A stretch of DNA of 64,000 bases from Styela clava (GCF_964204865.1 NC_135256.1:19373703-19437702); one strand, 5' to 3'; counted from the stretch's first letter, positions 20,123 through 43,808 are shown. Notes: generated by a model not told the origin, from the sequence alone. Made by a program: numbers and translations.

Positions 20123-21105
20123 TCAAAATAATATCTTTTTTTATTAACAATAAATACAACCCAAATAAAAATGCGTACTTCAATTCAAACAAAGTAATTT
20201 ACCACCAGACTAACTGAACCAAAAAGCTCCAGGGACTAGCACTTTCGATCCCGAATTCCTGACTTGCTTCCCATTCAAATAGAAAATCCACAAGTAAAAC
20301 TTCTTGGTATAAAACTTCTGTATTTAGCTAATTTAACAAGGAACTAGCTGCTATCAAATACACTTGCAGCTGCACAACGAAACGAGTAAAACAGTCAGCG
20401 AATAATAATCAGAAAGTTCCAAGTGGTGAACATCATTGATAAGGAACGCTCTGTTACATCATAATTCCACACAACCTCGTAGTATTAGCAGTGTGCACGG
20501 TACGATTGCAGATGCAGTAAAATTCCGGACATTAGAGCATTTTTTTAAATTCTTTCCGGACGCAAAATTTAACCCTAAATTCCGGACATGTCCGGAATTT
20601 TCCGGACGGTATGGCAACCCTAAACTAGATGCTACTTTGCATTTTATTAGTTTCTCTCGCCTACAATGCCGTTGAGAAAACAAAATTTGTCAGATTTGAA
20701 ATAAAAACTAGAAATCTGAAATAACAATGGGGCAGTGTGAAAGTACTTTAATGTGGTTGAAAGCAGATCCAAAAATATAACTTTATCAGAGTGGCATTCC
20801 CACTAAATTCTTTGGAACCGTCAAATAATTTCCCGCATCATCCTAAACGTTTTTGGTAATTCCTATGCGTGTTTTCGTACTCTAATTTCATAAAATCAAG
20901 TGCCATAATAAGTCTCTGATAGAAGTGCTGCATAAGTAAAGCTCAAACTACACCAACACCAACAGAAGCTTATAGATTTGTTTCAGAAGTTTCTTATAGT
21001 TACTAACATTGATTAAATATCTGTGACCCACTCTCTTCTGTTCCGCGATAAAAATATAATTTTTGACCCATTAATTGAAAAAGGTTCACCATCCCTACGC
21101 TAGTC

Positions 21106-21813
21106 GTTACCCTAATCCTAACAGATCATTAAGTTTTGCCTGAATGTGTTTTAGATACATTTTTAGTTTATACAATTCGGACAATAAGAAACAAGCCGGT
21201 AGTCGCCCGGGTTCTCCGTGGGTACTCAGCCCCGCGTCTGTATTGTGCTATCGCGATGATCCAAATCGTTTTAGTCCCTGTAGCACACTAGTGCTGACCC
21301 ATAACTTCGTTCGGATACAAATCTCTTTTATTTCCGAGACCTTTTACGCATTCAATAACGGTCACCGAAATTGCCTGTTACCGATATTTCCTGTTCATTT
21401 GAACGCTGTGCGTAGGCTTTTCATCGTTGCGTGAGGAATAAAATGTGGCTAATTATTGAAAAAAGTTTACTACAATTCCTAAGGCTTCACCAGTTTATAG
21501 AGTAGCAAGATAAATGACGGCTTGTTAAAGAAAGCATTTTCTCTCGCGAAGGATAGGAATCTCAGAATTTTAATTTTCGACCTAATTTACGAGAAAATTG
21601 CGTGTCAAAAAATTAGGAATTTTTTCACGATCAGATGTTTTGTGGTTGCTGCCATGGAAACGAAACATCAATCCAGTCTTTCGAGGAAACGCATAATACT
21701 AGGATGACAGGTTAACCCACATGAGAAATTTCATCCAAATTGATACAGTCGTTTAGAAGCTACATTTAAACAGACAGACAGATACACAGACAGAACGACT
21801 GAGAATAAGGGTC
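21106..21813 (+). mobile_element. Probable LINE 3' end / RTE-like tail interrupted by a hAT element
   Basis: The segment ends with ATTTCATCCAAATTGATACA, GTCGTTTAGAAG and runs of CAGACAGACAGA, a pattern common at the 3' ends of RTE-like LINEs. The ACAGACAGAACGACTGAGAA block occurs both left of the hAT element (about 21787) and right of it (about 26535). No reverse transcriptase ORF is visible, and the left boundary is not determined. Confidence 0.4.
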
Positions 21814-22487
21814 TTCTATAGCAGGGGTCCGCAACTACGGGGTCGCGACCCGAATTTGGGTCGCGAAGCCCTCCGCTCTGGATCGCAAAACAATTTAAAT
21901 TTTCCATAAATCGCGTCGCGAGCATCGCGTCTGTGTAGCGTATTTATGTATAGCAACTTTATAAATCTGTGCTTATAATTATGGATGTTTCCCCGAGTAT
22001 ACACTTCCTTATTTACTGCCGTAACATTGGCCAATCAGCATAAGTGCAAAATTTGAAGTAACAATAAAAGCGCTCATCAGATACTTTTGCCATTCAGACA
22101 GTCTTTCGTGGTTGTGAACATTACCTCGTTTTAGCGATTTTCGCGTGTTGTTTGTTAGTTTTTAGTTGTGTTTTGGTAAATATAAGTTCTAATCAAATAA
22201 CTCAATAATCATTTTGCTGTGTCGGAGTTTTATTTTAAATGCAGTAATCCAAAATTAATCAAAAAATAGATGTGAGGCCAAACTTTTCTACCGGCACATT
22301 TAAATAAAAGGTTGTTGAATGTATTGAATTAAAATGATAGTTTGAAACATATAAACCGGTTTATAGGCGTGGACTCGCAAAACCATTATTGAAATAAGTA
22401 CCAATCATTCTGCAATGGTAGAGTATAAAGCGGAAGAATTTTGCCGGGATCGAAAGTCGGTGAAACATTCATTACGTAGTTGTTACT

Positions 22488-24564
22488 TATCGATCTTAAG
22501 ATCGGTAAGTATGTTGATAGGTATTTGTCTGTCTGTATGTCTGTGTGTTAGATGCACGCTATATCTTACGAAAGCGAGGTTGAATCTGCTCCAAATTTTG
22601 CATGTGCATTCATCATAGCTCGGATCAGAAGCCTATTGATTTTGGATGGATTATGTCTTATAATTAGCGAGTTATTGATTAATTAGTGATGGCACACACG
22701 GTGTCACTATGGAGTAAGACCACTGTTTTGGGGGATCCCCTAACCTTCGATCGATAAGTCTTCGGTTTCAAACCGATGTTCTAGTTTGCATTGTTAATTG
22801 GTATTATCCTACTACGTAGGTAGACAATTGTTTATCGATCTTAAGATCGGTAAATATGTTGATAGGTATTTGTCTGTCTGTGTGTTAGATACACGCAATA
22901 TCTCACGAAAGCGAGGTTGAATCTGCTCCAAATTTTGCATGTGCATTCATCATAGCTCGGATCAGAAGCCTATTGATTTTGGATGGATTAGGTCTTATAA
23001 TTAGCGAGTTTTTAATTAATTAGTGATGGGACACACGGTGTCACTATGGTGTAAGACCACTGTTTTGGGGGATCCCTAACCTTCGATCGATAAGTCTTCG
23101 GTTTCTAACCAACATTCTAGTTTGCATTGTTAATTGGTATTATCCTACTACGTAGGTAGACAATTGTTTATCGATCTTAAGATCGGTAAATATGTTAATA
23201 GGTATTTGTCTGTCTGTTTGTCTGTGTGTTAGATGCTCGCGATATCTCACGAAAGCGAGGTTGAATCTGCTCCAAATTTTGCATGTGCATTCATTATGGC
23301 TCGGATCAAAAGCCTATTGATTTTGGATGGATTAGGTCTTATAATTAGCGAGTTTTTTATTAATAAGGGATGGGACACACGGTGTCACTATGGAGTAAGA
23401 CCACTGTTTTGGGGGATCCCCTAACCTTCGATCGATAAGTTTTCGGTTTCTAACCGACATTCTAGTTTGCATTGTTAATTGGTATTATCCTACTACGTAG
23501 GTAGACAATTGTTTATCGATCTTAAGATCGGTAAATATGTTGATAGATCTTTGTCTGTCTGTATGTCTGTTCGTCTGTGTGTTAGATGCACGTGATATCT
23601 CACGAAAGCGAGGTTGAATCTGCTCCCAATTTTGCATGTGCATTCATCATAGCTCGGATCAGAAGCCTATTGATTTTGGATGGATTATGTCTTATAATTA
23701 GCGAGTAATTAATTAATTAGTGATGGGACACACGGTGTCACCATGGTGTAAGACCACTGTTTTGGGGGATCCCCTAACCTTCGATCGATAAGTCTTCGGT
23801 TTCTAACCGACATTCTAGTTTGCATTGTTAATTGGTATTATCCTACTACGTAGGTAGACAATTGTTTATCGATCTTAAGATCGGTAAATATGTTAATAGG
23901 TATTTGTCTGTCTGTTTGTCTGTGTGTTAGATGCTCGCGATATCTCACGAAAGCGAGGTTGAATCTGCTCCAAATTTTGCATGTGCATTCATTATGGCTC
24001 GGATCAAAAGCCTATTGATTTTGGATGGATTAGGTCTTATAATTAGCGAGTTTTTTATTAATTAGGGATGGGACACACGGTGTCACTATGGAGTAAGACC
24101 ACTGTTTTGGGGGATCCCCTAACCTTCGATCGATAAGTCTTCGGTTTCTAACCGACATTCTAGTTTGCATTGTTAATTGGTATTATCCTACTACGTAGGT
24201 AGACAATTGTTTATCGATCTTAAGATCGGTAAATATGTTGATAGATCTTTGTCTGTCTGTATGTCTGTTCGTCTGTGTGTTAGATGCACGTGATATCTCA
24301 CGAAAGCGAGGTTGAATCTGCTCCCAATTTTGCATGTGCATTCATCATAGCTCGGATCAGAAGCCTATTGATTTTGGATGGATTATGTCTTATAATTAGC
24401 GAGTTATTAATTAATTAGTGATGGGACACACGGTGTCACCATGGAGTAAGACCACAGTTTTTGGGGATCCCCTAACCTTCGATCGATAATTCTTCGGTTT
24501 CTAACCGATTTTCTAGTTTGCATTGTTAATTGGTATTATCCTACTACGTAGGTAGACAATTGTG
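22488..24564 (+). repeat. Tandem array: six ~345-bp units with dimeric higher-order pattern
   Basis: Units begin TATCGATCTTAAGATCGGTA at 22488, 22833, 23169, 23514, 23867 and 24212, and the array ends near 24564. Spacings are 345, 336, 345, 353 and 345 bp. Units 3 and 5 share features (ATTATGGCTCGGATCAAAAG), as do units 4 and 6 (GATAGATCTTTGTCTG, GTTCGTCTGTGTG), so the last four form two near-identical ~698-bp dimers. Each unit holds the palindrome CGATCTTAAGATCG and a GGGGGATCCCC dyad. Non-coding. Confidence 0.92.
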
Positions 24565-24750
24565 TTGTTTGGTAGTAATGCGAGGTTAGCAGTAGCCGTG
24601 TGGAGTTGCTTGATAAAGACTGATGATGAGATTTGTCCATTTTAAATTAAATAGTTAGGGTGCTGTTACATTTGTTATTGTAAGATATTCTTGGTTAAAT
24701 TCAAATTTTAGCGGGGTTAAGAATTTTAAAGGTAGTTTTAGTCACAAATA

Positions 24751-26056
24751 ATGTTGGCAAACTGGTTACTGAAAAATACTCCAAAAAAGCCTCGAGCGGA
24801 AAATACAACGGAGAAATTAAGTGAGAACAGAACACCGCATGCGCCTTCAAACATCTTTGCGTCTTCAAGCAGTGGGGATCAACGCCCGACAAAAGACTCA
24901 TCTCCTCACCCTCATCGGATAGGAATACATCACTCAAACCATCCTTATAAGCGGAGGTACAGCGAAGAATTTATAAAGCTTGGTTTCACGTGTATTTTTA
25001 TAAATAATCACGTCCTCAATGTGTTGTTTGTTCTGGTGTTCTTGCCAACGAGAGCCTGAAGGCAGTGAGATTGAAACTCCATCTTACAGCAAAGCATCCG
25101 GAATTCATTGACAAACCAATACTTTTTTCCGCCGATCAGCAAAATAATTGTTAGGCGAAAAGAAAACGATGACAAAGTATCTCACGATCTCAGAAAAATC
25201 TCAAAAGGCATTGTATGAAGTGGCATTTTAATCGCAAAAGATATTAAACACACACCATTGGAGTAACACTAATCAAAACTATTGCAATTAGTCAAAATAT
25301 GAATGGAGTCAAGGTAACTAAGGGAATGAAAGAAATACCAATGTCTGTAGATACCATTCGCCGACGTATCAGCGAAATGGGGCAAGATATTAGGTGCCAA
25401 CTGATTGATAGAGTCAAAAGGAGGAAAATACGCTTTGCAATTGGATGAATCCACGGATACGTCTGGTTTAGCGCAGTTAATTGTATTTATTAGGTATATA
25501 GCCAATAGGGAGCTTGAAAAGAAGTTACTCATGTGCGTGGCTCTTTCTGGAACATGCACTGGTCAATACATATTCTCAACAGTGGCGACGAGACTACAGA
25601 ATGATGGATTGCATGGGAGCGGTGTATTAGCATTTGTACTGATGGGGCTGGGGCCATGGCGGGAAAACAAAGGTTTTTTAGGAAGAGTATTACAAATTGC
25701 GTCTCATATTAATTTTACGCATTGCATTCTTCATAAGGAATTTGGCTAGCAAGACATTGGACCAACGATTAGAATTGAAGATCGCATTTGATGGCAAAAG
25801 AAGTTTGGCTGAATTTTCCATTTCAGTTGCAAAAGAATATCTGGAGTTATCAGCTGCTGCAATGAATGTTCTGTTGCCATTTGGAACTACCTACTTATGT
25901 GAAAAGATTTTTTCTGCGTTTTCATACATAAAAAACAAATAAAGATCAAGGCTAAAAAAATAAGAAGATCTTCGAGTTGCTGTCTCCCAAATTGAACCTC
26001 GAATTGATAAGTTGTTTTCAAAACGCAAAGCTAATAATTCGCATAAGTCATAATAA
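24751..26056 (+). pseudogene. hAT transposase with BED finger (ZBED5-like), degenerate
   Basis: The first frame starts MLANWLLKNTPKKPR and reads to KRRYSEEFIKLGFTCI. A frameshift follows, and the next frame gives the BED finger QCVVCSGVLANESLKAVRLK with HLTAKHPEF. After further stops comes the catalytic-domain segment YALQLDESTDTSGLAQLIVF (about 25425-25490). The central region is deleted between FTHCILHKE and RLELKIAFDG. It ends with the C-terminal dimerisation motif AKEYLELSAAAMNVLLPFGT and YLCEKIFSAFSYIK. At least three frame breaks and an internal deletion rule out function. Relatives include ZBED5/SCAND3-type domesticated hAT proteins. Confidence 0.85.
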
Positions 26057-26524
26057 ACGCTGTTATTCACAAACTTATGTGATAAGTTTCATATAATTTT
26101 GTGCAAGAAAATTGCTAGTGTCAATAATAGTCTCAACTATACCTAATAAAGAGTAAAGAAGCATTGTATATGCCTTTTTAGGCATTTTCAATACTTTGTA
26201 ATACTATATATTGCTTTATTAATATATGAAAGAAATCAAGATTTCATAATTACAAACAAATCATCAAATAGGCATTTTCAATACTTTATAATACTATATA
26301 TTACTTTATTAATATATGAAAGAAATCAAGATTTCGTAATTACAAATAAATTATCAAAAAAAAAGAAAAAAAAAAACATATTAGAATATTAGAAAATAAA
26401 TTATCATTAAAAAATTTTTAAAATCATAACTAATTACATGTTTACCAGAAGCTTGGGTCGCGAAAAATTAGAAAATTTATTTTTGGGTCGCGTTAAAAAG
26501 TAGTTGCGGACCCCTGTCGTATAA

Positions 26525-27054
26525 AGCGGAGATCCAACAGACAGAACGACTGAGAATAAGGGTCTCCTACAGAGCGGAGATCCAACAATCAATTTGTTGC
26601 GCAAGGGTTCCTCGAACTTATGATATAATTCATTATGGTTCCTTTTCACCCAAAAGTATGAAAAACAGTGTTGCAAATATCATCTCGTTGTTGCTGTTTA
26701 GGTGGCATTAATCAGTATATATTTAATTGCGTTTTCGGTATAAATAAAGTGAATTAATGGTCATTTTCCTTTCCATGAAATTTTAGTTTAGTTGCGGTAA
26801 TCAGAATATAATCACGAAATTTGCAATTATGTAGGCTGAAATTAGCTGTAAGTAAGCCTACTTTAGAATGTCAGGGAGTTGAATATTTTGAAGCATAATA
26901 TGGAGCCATAGTGCATGTAAAGAATGGATCATCGTCACAGGATTTGGAAAAGCTTGAACAGTTTCCGTGTGGTTACCGGTACCCTGATACTGGCACCGTA
27001 TTGGTGAGTTGTCACATATATATGCTTTTCGGGAAATTGATGATAAAATATTTT
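26525..27054. other. Repeat-derived intergenic DNA
   Basis: The first ~90 bp continue the LINE-like tail split by the hAT element. 26930-27045 resembles 4945-5045 (GGATCATCGTCACAGGAT, then GATACTGGCACCGTATTGG), so it is another dispersed repeat. No gene. Confidence 0.4.
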
Positions 27055-27345
27055 GTAGCGCCCTCTGTGGAAAGCCCGTGGTTAAGACGGCCACTCGTTC
27101 GGTTATCATTCCATGTCGGATATGGGAATAGTTAGTTATTTGTTTTTGGGAGCATGGATTGATGATAGAGGAACCGTAACCGACCAGCGGTTACGCGAAC
27201 CACCATACAACGGCGAGGAGTCCAATAATCATCTAGCTCTAGCACATAACTATCCCCGCATGGGGTTCGAACCTTGAGTGGTGCGCATCCCACGGAAGGT
27301 AATTGTAATTGTACTTTTCTCTTTGAACATTTCTTCAAGCTCCAT
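27055..27345 (+). mobile_element. SINE-like repeat with Pol III B-box-like motif
   Basis: It shares TAAGACGGC, CGGTTA(C/T)CATTCCA, GTCGGATATGGGA and TTTGTTTT with the inverted segment 29060-29215, so this is a dispersed short element. GGTTCGAACC at 27257-27266 fits a B box, but I cannot point to a convincing A box, so the SINE label is tentative. Ends are approximate. Confidence 0.45.
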
Positions 27346-28199
27346 CATCGATAGTATCATCAATTAGGCCTATTTAAATTTACATTCAATATTCATGTTT
27401 TTCCTTGTTTCACATATATACGTACAATTGTCCCTCCCAATTTATCTTACTATAACGACTGCAGCACCACACAATGGCACATCCTGACCGATTGATCGAA
27501 ATAGATGTTCGTACGAGCCCTTTATTTTTGTTGACGTTGTCCTATACCAGGGATGGCGAACCTTTTCAATGAATTGGTCAAAAATTATATTTTTATCACG
27601 GAACAGAAGAGTGTGGGTCACAGATATTTAATCAATGTATGTATCTATGAAAAACTTGCTGCTGCAGCTTATCTTGCAAATCTTATGAGCTCCAGTTGGT
27701 GTTGTGTAGTTTTGGGGTTTATTTATGTCGCACTTCTACCAGGCCTACTAGACTCTTTAGGGCATTCGATTTTTATGAAATTTGTGTACTAAAACACGCA
27801 TATGAATTACCAAAAAGCGTTTAAGATGATGCGGAAAAATATTTTACGGTTTCAGAGAGTTTGGAGAGAATTCCAATCTGACAGAGTTATATTTTTCGAT
27901 CGGTTTTCAACCACATTAAGGCACTTTTACACTGTTCCATTTTTATTTCAGATTTCTAGGTCTTTATTTCAAGTTAAAAGATATTGTTTCCCCAATGGCA
28001 TTGTCGGCGAGAATCTAATAAAAAGCAAAGTAGCATCCAGTTCTCGTATATCCCCCCAAAACAGTCTGCAGTGCCTTTCAGTTTTGCACTTCCGAAATTA
28101 AAAGCTGTAACAAGACGTTGCGCGAGAAATGAACAGATCAATTGAATCGTTATGTCATAAACGATGTCACATTCAATAGCTACATGACGGTATACAGAG

Positions 28200-28957
28200 T
28201 AGAGATGTACCGATGTATCGGCAATATTGGCCAAATTTTCAGTATCGGCTAAAAGTCGACCGATATATTCTGCTTTTTAATATGATCCAGAATGTGTTAA
28301 AAATAAGTTAGAATACAGATGTTGAAATTATTTTTTACTTGGAAGGATCGTGAACTATGAGCTATGCACGTCCCCACCCCCGCGAGTAGAAACGGGAATA
28401 GGATTCTGACATGTTTTTAGCTGCCAAATTTTTATATTATATTTTATATAGCATTTTTAATACTAGGCTACATGGTAATTAGGAAGAAATATATCAATCG
28501 AATATTAGTGGATTTCCAATGTGTAGAGTACAAAATAAGACGTTATATCGGCACGGCACGGCACGAAATCTTGCGCACGTAATTCAATGTATCAGTTTGC
28601 TGGAAAAATAAGCTATGCATTTATTTATTTCACTGCCCACTATGAGTTTTCTAATTGAACACCGAAATTACTAGCCTCAGTGCACAATGCATCTGAATCT
28701 ATTAACGCATCTGTATTCCAAACATCTATTTCTTATTTTGTGATATATCTCTTTTTCAATCTGAAATGATGTGCTGCAGTATGAATAATGCTCAAACTAT
28801 TGTTTTAACCCACCTGCCCTTCACACTAGAGGTAATAATTACATAGCATCGGAAAATTGGTATCGGCACTATCGGCATATTTTAAATATTGGTATCGATA
28901 TCGACGGTTTTAGTTGGTATCGGTATCGGCAACAAAAGTGGTATCGGTACATCTCTA
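28200..28957. mobile_element. hAT-like MITE (758 bp) with 8-bp TSD
   Basis: The left end TAGAGATGTACCGATGTATC and the right end GGTATCGGTACATCTCTA are inverted repeats. ATACAGAG (28192-28199) and ATACAAAG (28958-28965) form an 8-bp duplication with one mismatch. Short TATCGG repeats are abundant at both ends. Non-coding. Confidence 0.85.
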
Positions 28958-29059
28958 ATACAAAGGTGTAGACGTGCGTCCAAGATTGGGAGTTCTGAAA
29001 ATTATCATACCGACCCGAAAATTAAAATTTGAGAGATCGCTGCCCTGGCTGCCCAACTG

Positions 29060-29215
29060 ATGGTACATTCCAAGTCCATGCTTCCGAAAACAAACAATAT
29101 ATCTAATCCCATATCCGACTTGGAATGGTAACCGGACGAGAGGCGTGGTTCGCCATATGGATAAGCCGTCTTATCGGCTTTCCTCTCCCCCGGGATAAAT
29201 ATGTGAATCTTATCC
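29060..29215 (-). mobile_element. SINE-like insertion inside the hAT-like copy
   Basis: This stretch is absent from the aligned position of the sister copy at 17797-21097, where flanking blocks (AATGTACC, GGGCAG) are continuous. It is related in reverse to 27055-27160. Ends are approximate. Confidence 0.5.
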
Positions 29216-29463
29216 TTTATCCTTAATAGTTCATTTATTGTTAAATTTTATTAGAGCCTGTTTTATCAATTTTTATCACTTACCGGAATATGTCAGTACG
29301 TTTTTTTTAATACGTGCCCTTGCGGGTCACCGAAAAAGTGCGGTGGGTCACTTTGTGACCCGCGGGTCAGTGGTTCGCCATCCCTGTGATCTATACTACC
29401 TGATAGGTTCTTTCAAAATCCGAAACGATTGTTCAAACTAAAAGATGTTTATTTTTGAATAAT

Positions 29464-29612
29464 TGGTCTCGTGTAGTTTCGTACCTCGAGCAGGTTACTT
29501 CTAGTGGGCGCATCATAACGATTTTTGCACATGTCAATCCTAACCCCAAACAGACTACGCCATCCAAAAATTACGCCACAACCACGTCAGAGAGCTTGCC
29601 AAAGTATATATA
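29464..29612. mobile_element. Left-half copy of the GGGTCTCATG MITE family
   Basis: GGTCTCGTGTAGTTTCGTACC, CTTCTAGTGGGCG, TGTCAATCCTAACCCC and ACGCCATCCAAAAATTACG follow the order of the left arm of the element at 194-645. The right arm is missing. Confidence 0.7.
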
Positions 29613-32092
29613 CATACGCATGTTAAAACATGCAATCTAATTAGACGCTTGTATATATGTGTTCATTAGAAATAAGAGCGATAAAATAAGGTCCAAAATG
29701 CACTCATTAGAATTAGTAATGTATTTTCGGTATTTTTAGTGTATAATAACGAACCAAACGCATCATTTTGAAAAAAAATGAAACCAGCAAAAAACGAAAC
29801 TTAGATTTCAAAAGTATAGACCTGAATCGGACTCCCTAGGTTGAAAACATACAAGTATCTGTAATCAGTAATTTATTTTATTACCAAGAAATACACACTG
29901 TACATACAGAACGAGATAAAAAAAGAAAGGGAAATAATGCATTTCAGGGTGAAAGGGGACGCGATAAACCAGCATTGGTTATCTAGCAGCGACACCTATA
30001 AATAGTCTAACATTGGGTCATACAAGAACAAAAATCGAACTAAATATAGTCCTAAAGTGAGGAGTCAGACGCCAAAATACTAACATTGGCAGAAATATGT
30101 TTAAAAAGACCGGATATTTCCGGACTCACTAAGCAAACGACTCCGAACGCCGACTGTCAGATAACCATGACAACCATGGCACAAATACGGTAACGTCTAA
30201 GTGACTGGAGCACCATATTGCAAGCTGAGTTGGACGGTACCGGCACTGTGCTGATGCATGGTTCATAAAGGCTGGGGACGAATTTGTACACGAGGATAAT
30301 ATGAAGAGAGAAAAAAGAATAAAATGTATCTACATTTGTTTTATCAAATGTGTCTGTCATTTTTTTTTACAATACTGCTACTGAACACTCAACACGCTGG
30401 GTTTGGGTAGCCATTATTATGATCAGTTCGGGGGCTAGGAAGAATATCCATATGATCTGTGAGGGGGGGGGGGGGGGGTATTTAACATCGTAAATAATCA
30501 GGAATTTGACCAGTCAGACTTGAATAATAATAGGCCCAAGGGTAGGATATGCCATTTGTGAGGTGTCTCTACGTTTGTACATCACGGAATCTGATCTCGC
30601 ATGACGTAATAATACGCTCCCGGTATATTGTGACTTCCTAAATACATTTCGTATTTTATTTGCTGGGGATATGTGTACGCCAATCATCAAAGTTCTTGAT
30701 AGTAAATTGAAATTAACAACTCTTTAGGAAACTGTAATAATACAACATGACGCCGGATATTTTCTTTTCAGATGACTTAGAAAATGAATAATAGTTCAAA
30801 ATTTAATGTCGAGGCTCCCAAGGCTCCAACCTATTTCGCCTAATTGGAAATCCGAACCTTTTGACTTCCCTGTCTTTGATTTGCTTCGTTGACTGTAGAA
30901 CCATTCACTCAAAACTCATGGCCAAAGAGGCTATAACGTTTTGTGTTTTAAACAGGTTGTACTGATTGCTTACTATCACACAAGTAGTAGGGCAAACAGA
31001 TTTGTTCGACAGTAAACGACGCTCTTTGCAATCATTTTTTGGTCACAAGTACGAACTCTGTTTGCATGCTATTTCTCAGAATGTAGTTCACTTGATAAGA
31101 AGCATTTGCGTTAGCCACTAGGATGGGTTTACAATACACCGAGTTACTTTTTCGATCAATAATATAGCATACACCGCTGCACACTTCAAGGCACGAATGT
31201 AGAAAAACAGAATTCCATAAAGTGTTATCTATTCCCACACCGGTATCATCTGTACCCAGTAATTTTTCAACACTTTCCTATATAAGGTAACATAAAAAAT
31301 CATTGGCGATGACTGATGGGAATCATCTGATCCTGACGCAAAACTTTCAGTGCGCCATTCCACTCTTTTCCATCCATCTCTCCAAGGTTTTTGTACTCGT
31401 GAAATGTAACTTTTTGAATTTTTATTTTTGTATCATACATGGCCCCCAGACACGGCAATATGGTGTTATTTTCACCTCTTTTATTAGAATTGAACTATTC
31501 CTGAGGTGACGCAAATATCACATGTTTCCTTTGAATTTGAAACTCATTTTTTATTAGTGTCATGAAAATTTTTACTTGGCACACTAAAATGCAAATTCCC
31601 AAAACAAGGAAAACGCTGGGTGATTCATAGGGTAACTAGCGATTTTATTGAGCTCATGACGGTCACCTGGCCGGGAATTAAAATATATAGATGTAAAATA
31701 AACTAAATATTCGCCAAATATTCAAAGATGCTATTATATTTCCGTATCCTCCCCCGAAGCATTCTTTATTCAACACTAACGACGGCTTAGAGTAGCAGGC
31801 AGGACCGAGAGTAAAATAAAGGCAAATAGGTCTAACCTAATAGCACATTCACATTACATATGTATATAAAATTCGCCTAAACTCATATATTGAATAGATT
31901 TGATGAAAAATCGGGGCAGTATCAATTCCACGATTAAAAACTATGATTATAAGGTTGTCACATCTCAAAGTTGCTCAAAAATATGGGTTTTTCATCCATT
32001 GTTAAGCCTAGCAAAAAATTATATTACCACATATGAAGCACAGTATAGTACAATAAACTTCCAACACGAAATTTTATCCAGAAATAACGATT
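29613..32092. other. Intergenic DNA downstream of Barx
   Basis: About 2.5 kb of AT-rich sequence with no ORF longer than about 70 codons, none of them recognisable. A run of 16 G lies at 30463-30478. Confidence 0.45.
30463..30478 (+). repeat. Homopolymer of 16 G
   Basis: An uninterrupted G16 tract in AT-rich surroundings. Its length is prone to error in any sequencing method. Confidence 0.9.
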
Positions 32093-32098
32093 TTTATT
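32093..32098 (-). promoter_or_regulatory. Candidate Barx polyadenylation signal
   Basis: AATAAA on the minus strand, 50 bp past the Barx stop codon, in a T/A-rich context. Confidence 0.5.
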
Positions 32099-32147
32099 TT
32101 ATAAAATTAATATCAATCGTTTAATTTCTGCCACAAATGTTAAAATG

Positions 32148-43808
<11,661 letters not shown>

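Larger units (their letters stand above)
18176..20622 (-). mobile_element. hAT element with perfect 8-bp TSD, nested
   Basis: The terminal inverted repeats are TAGGGTTACCATA and TATGGCAACCCTA. A perfect 8-bp duplication AACTAGAT lies at 18168-18175 and 20623-20630. Subterminal CCGGACA motifs repeat near both ends. It encodes a broken transposase on the minus strand (19390-20122). It has itself been hit by the 801-bp hAT MITE at 18429-19229. A long perfect hairpin lies just inside its left end (18241-18307). Confidence 0.9.
17797..21097. mobile_element. Outer hAT-like element carrying two nested insertions
   Basis: The left end CAGGGATCAGCGAA and the right end GGTTCACCATCCCTA are decayed forms of the CAGGGATGGCGAACC terminus seen at 27548. 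The interior (17850-18175 and 20631-21097) matches the copy at 27548-29386 in inverted orientation, for example GTTTATGACATAAC and ATGCTACTTTGC. Removing the nested element 18176-20622 restores continuity. The flanking octamers GGTGAGTC and CGCTAGTC match at five of eight positions. No transposase of its own is visible. Confidence 0.75.
21822..26516 (+). mobile_element. 4.7-kb hAT element with internal satellite and broken transposase
   Basis: The termini CAGGGGTCCGCAACTAC and GTAGTTGCGGACCCCTG (here TAGTTGCGGACCCCTG) are inverted repeats. Subterminal GGGTCGCGA blocks occur in inverted orientation at both ends. The flanking octamers TTCTATAG (21814-21821) and TCGTATAA (26517-26524) agree at five of eight positions. 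The external sequence (AGCGGAGATCCAACA) reads on correctly against a nearby uninterrupted copy, supporting the insertion point. It contains six ~345-bp tandem repeats and a decayed BED-finger hAT transposase on the plus strand. Confidence 0.85.
27548..29386. mobile_element. Second copy of the CAGGGATGGCGAACC hAT-like family
   Basis: The termini CAGGGATGGCGAACC and GGTTCGCCATCCCTG are perfect inverted repeats of 15 bp. The interior is inverted relative to 17797-21097 and matches it in several blocks. It contains a MITE (28200-28957) and a SINE-like insertion (29060-29215). Flanking TCCTATAC and ATCTATAC resemble a duplication if 2 bp are allowed on the right. No transposase is visible. Confidence 0.75.

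Noticed and set aside
22415..23424. Short ORFs in the 345-bp tandem repeats
   Set aside because: They arise once per few units from the same repeat sequence and are broken in other units. There is no domain resemblance.
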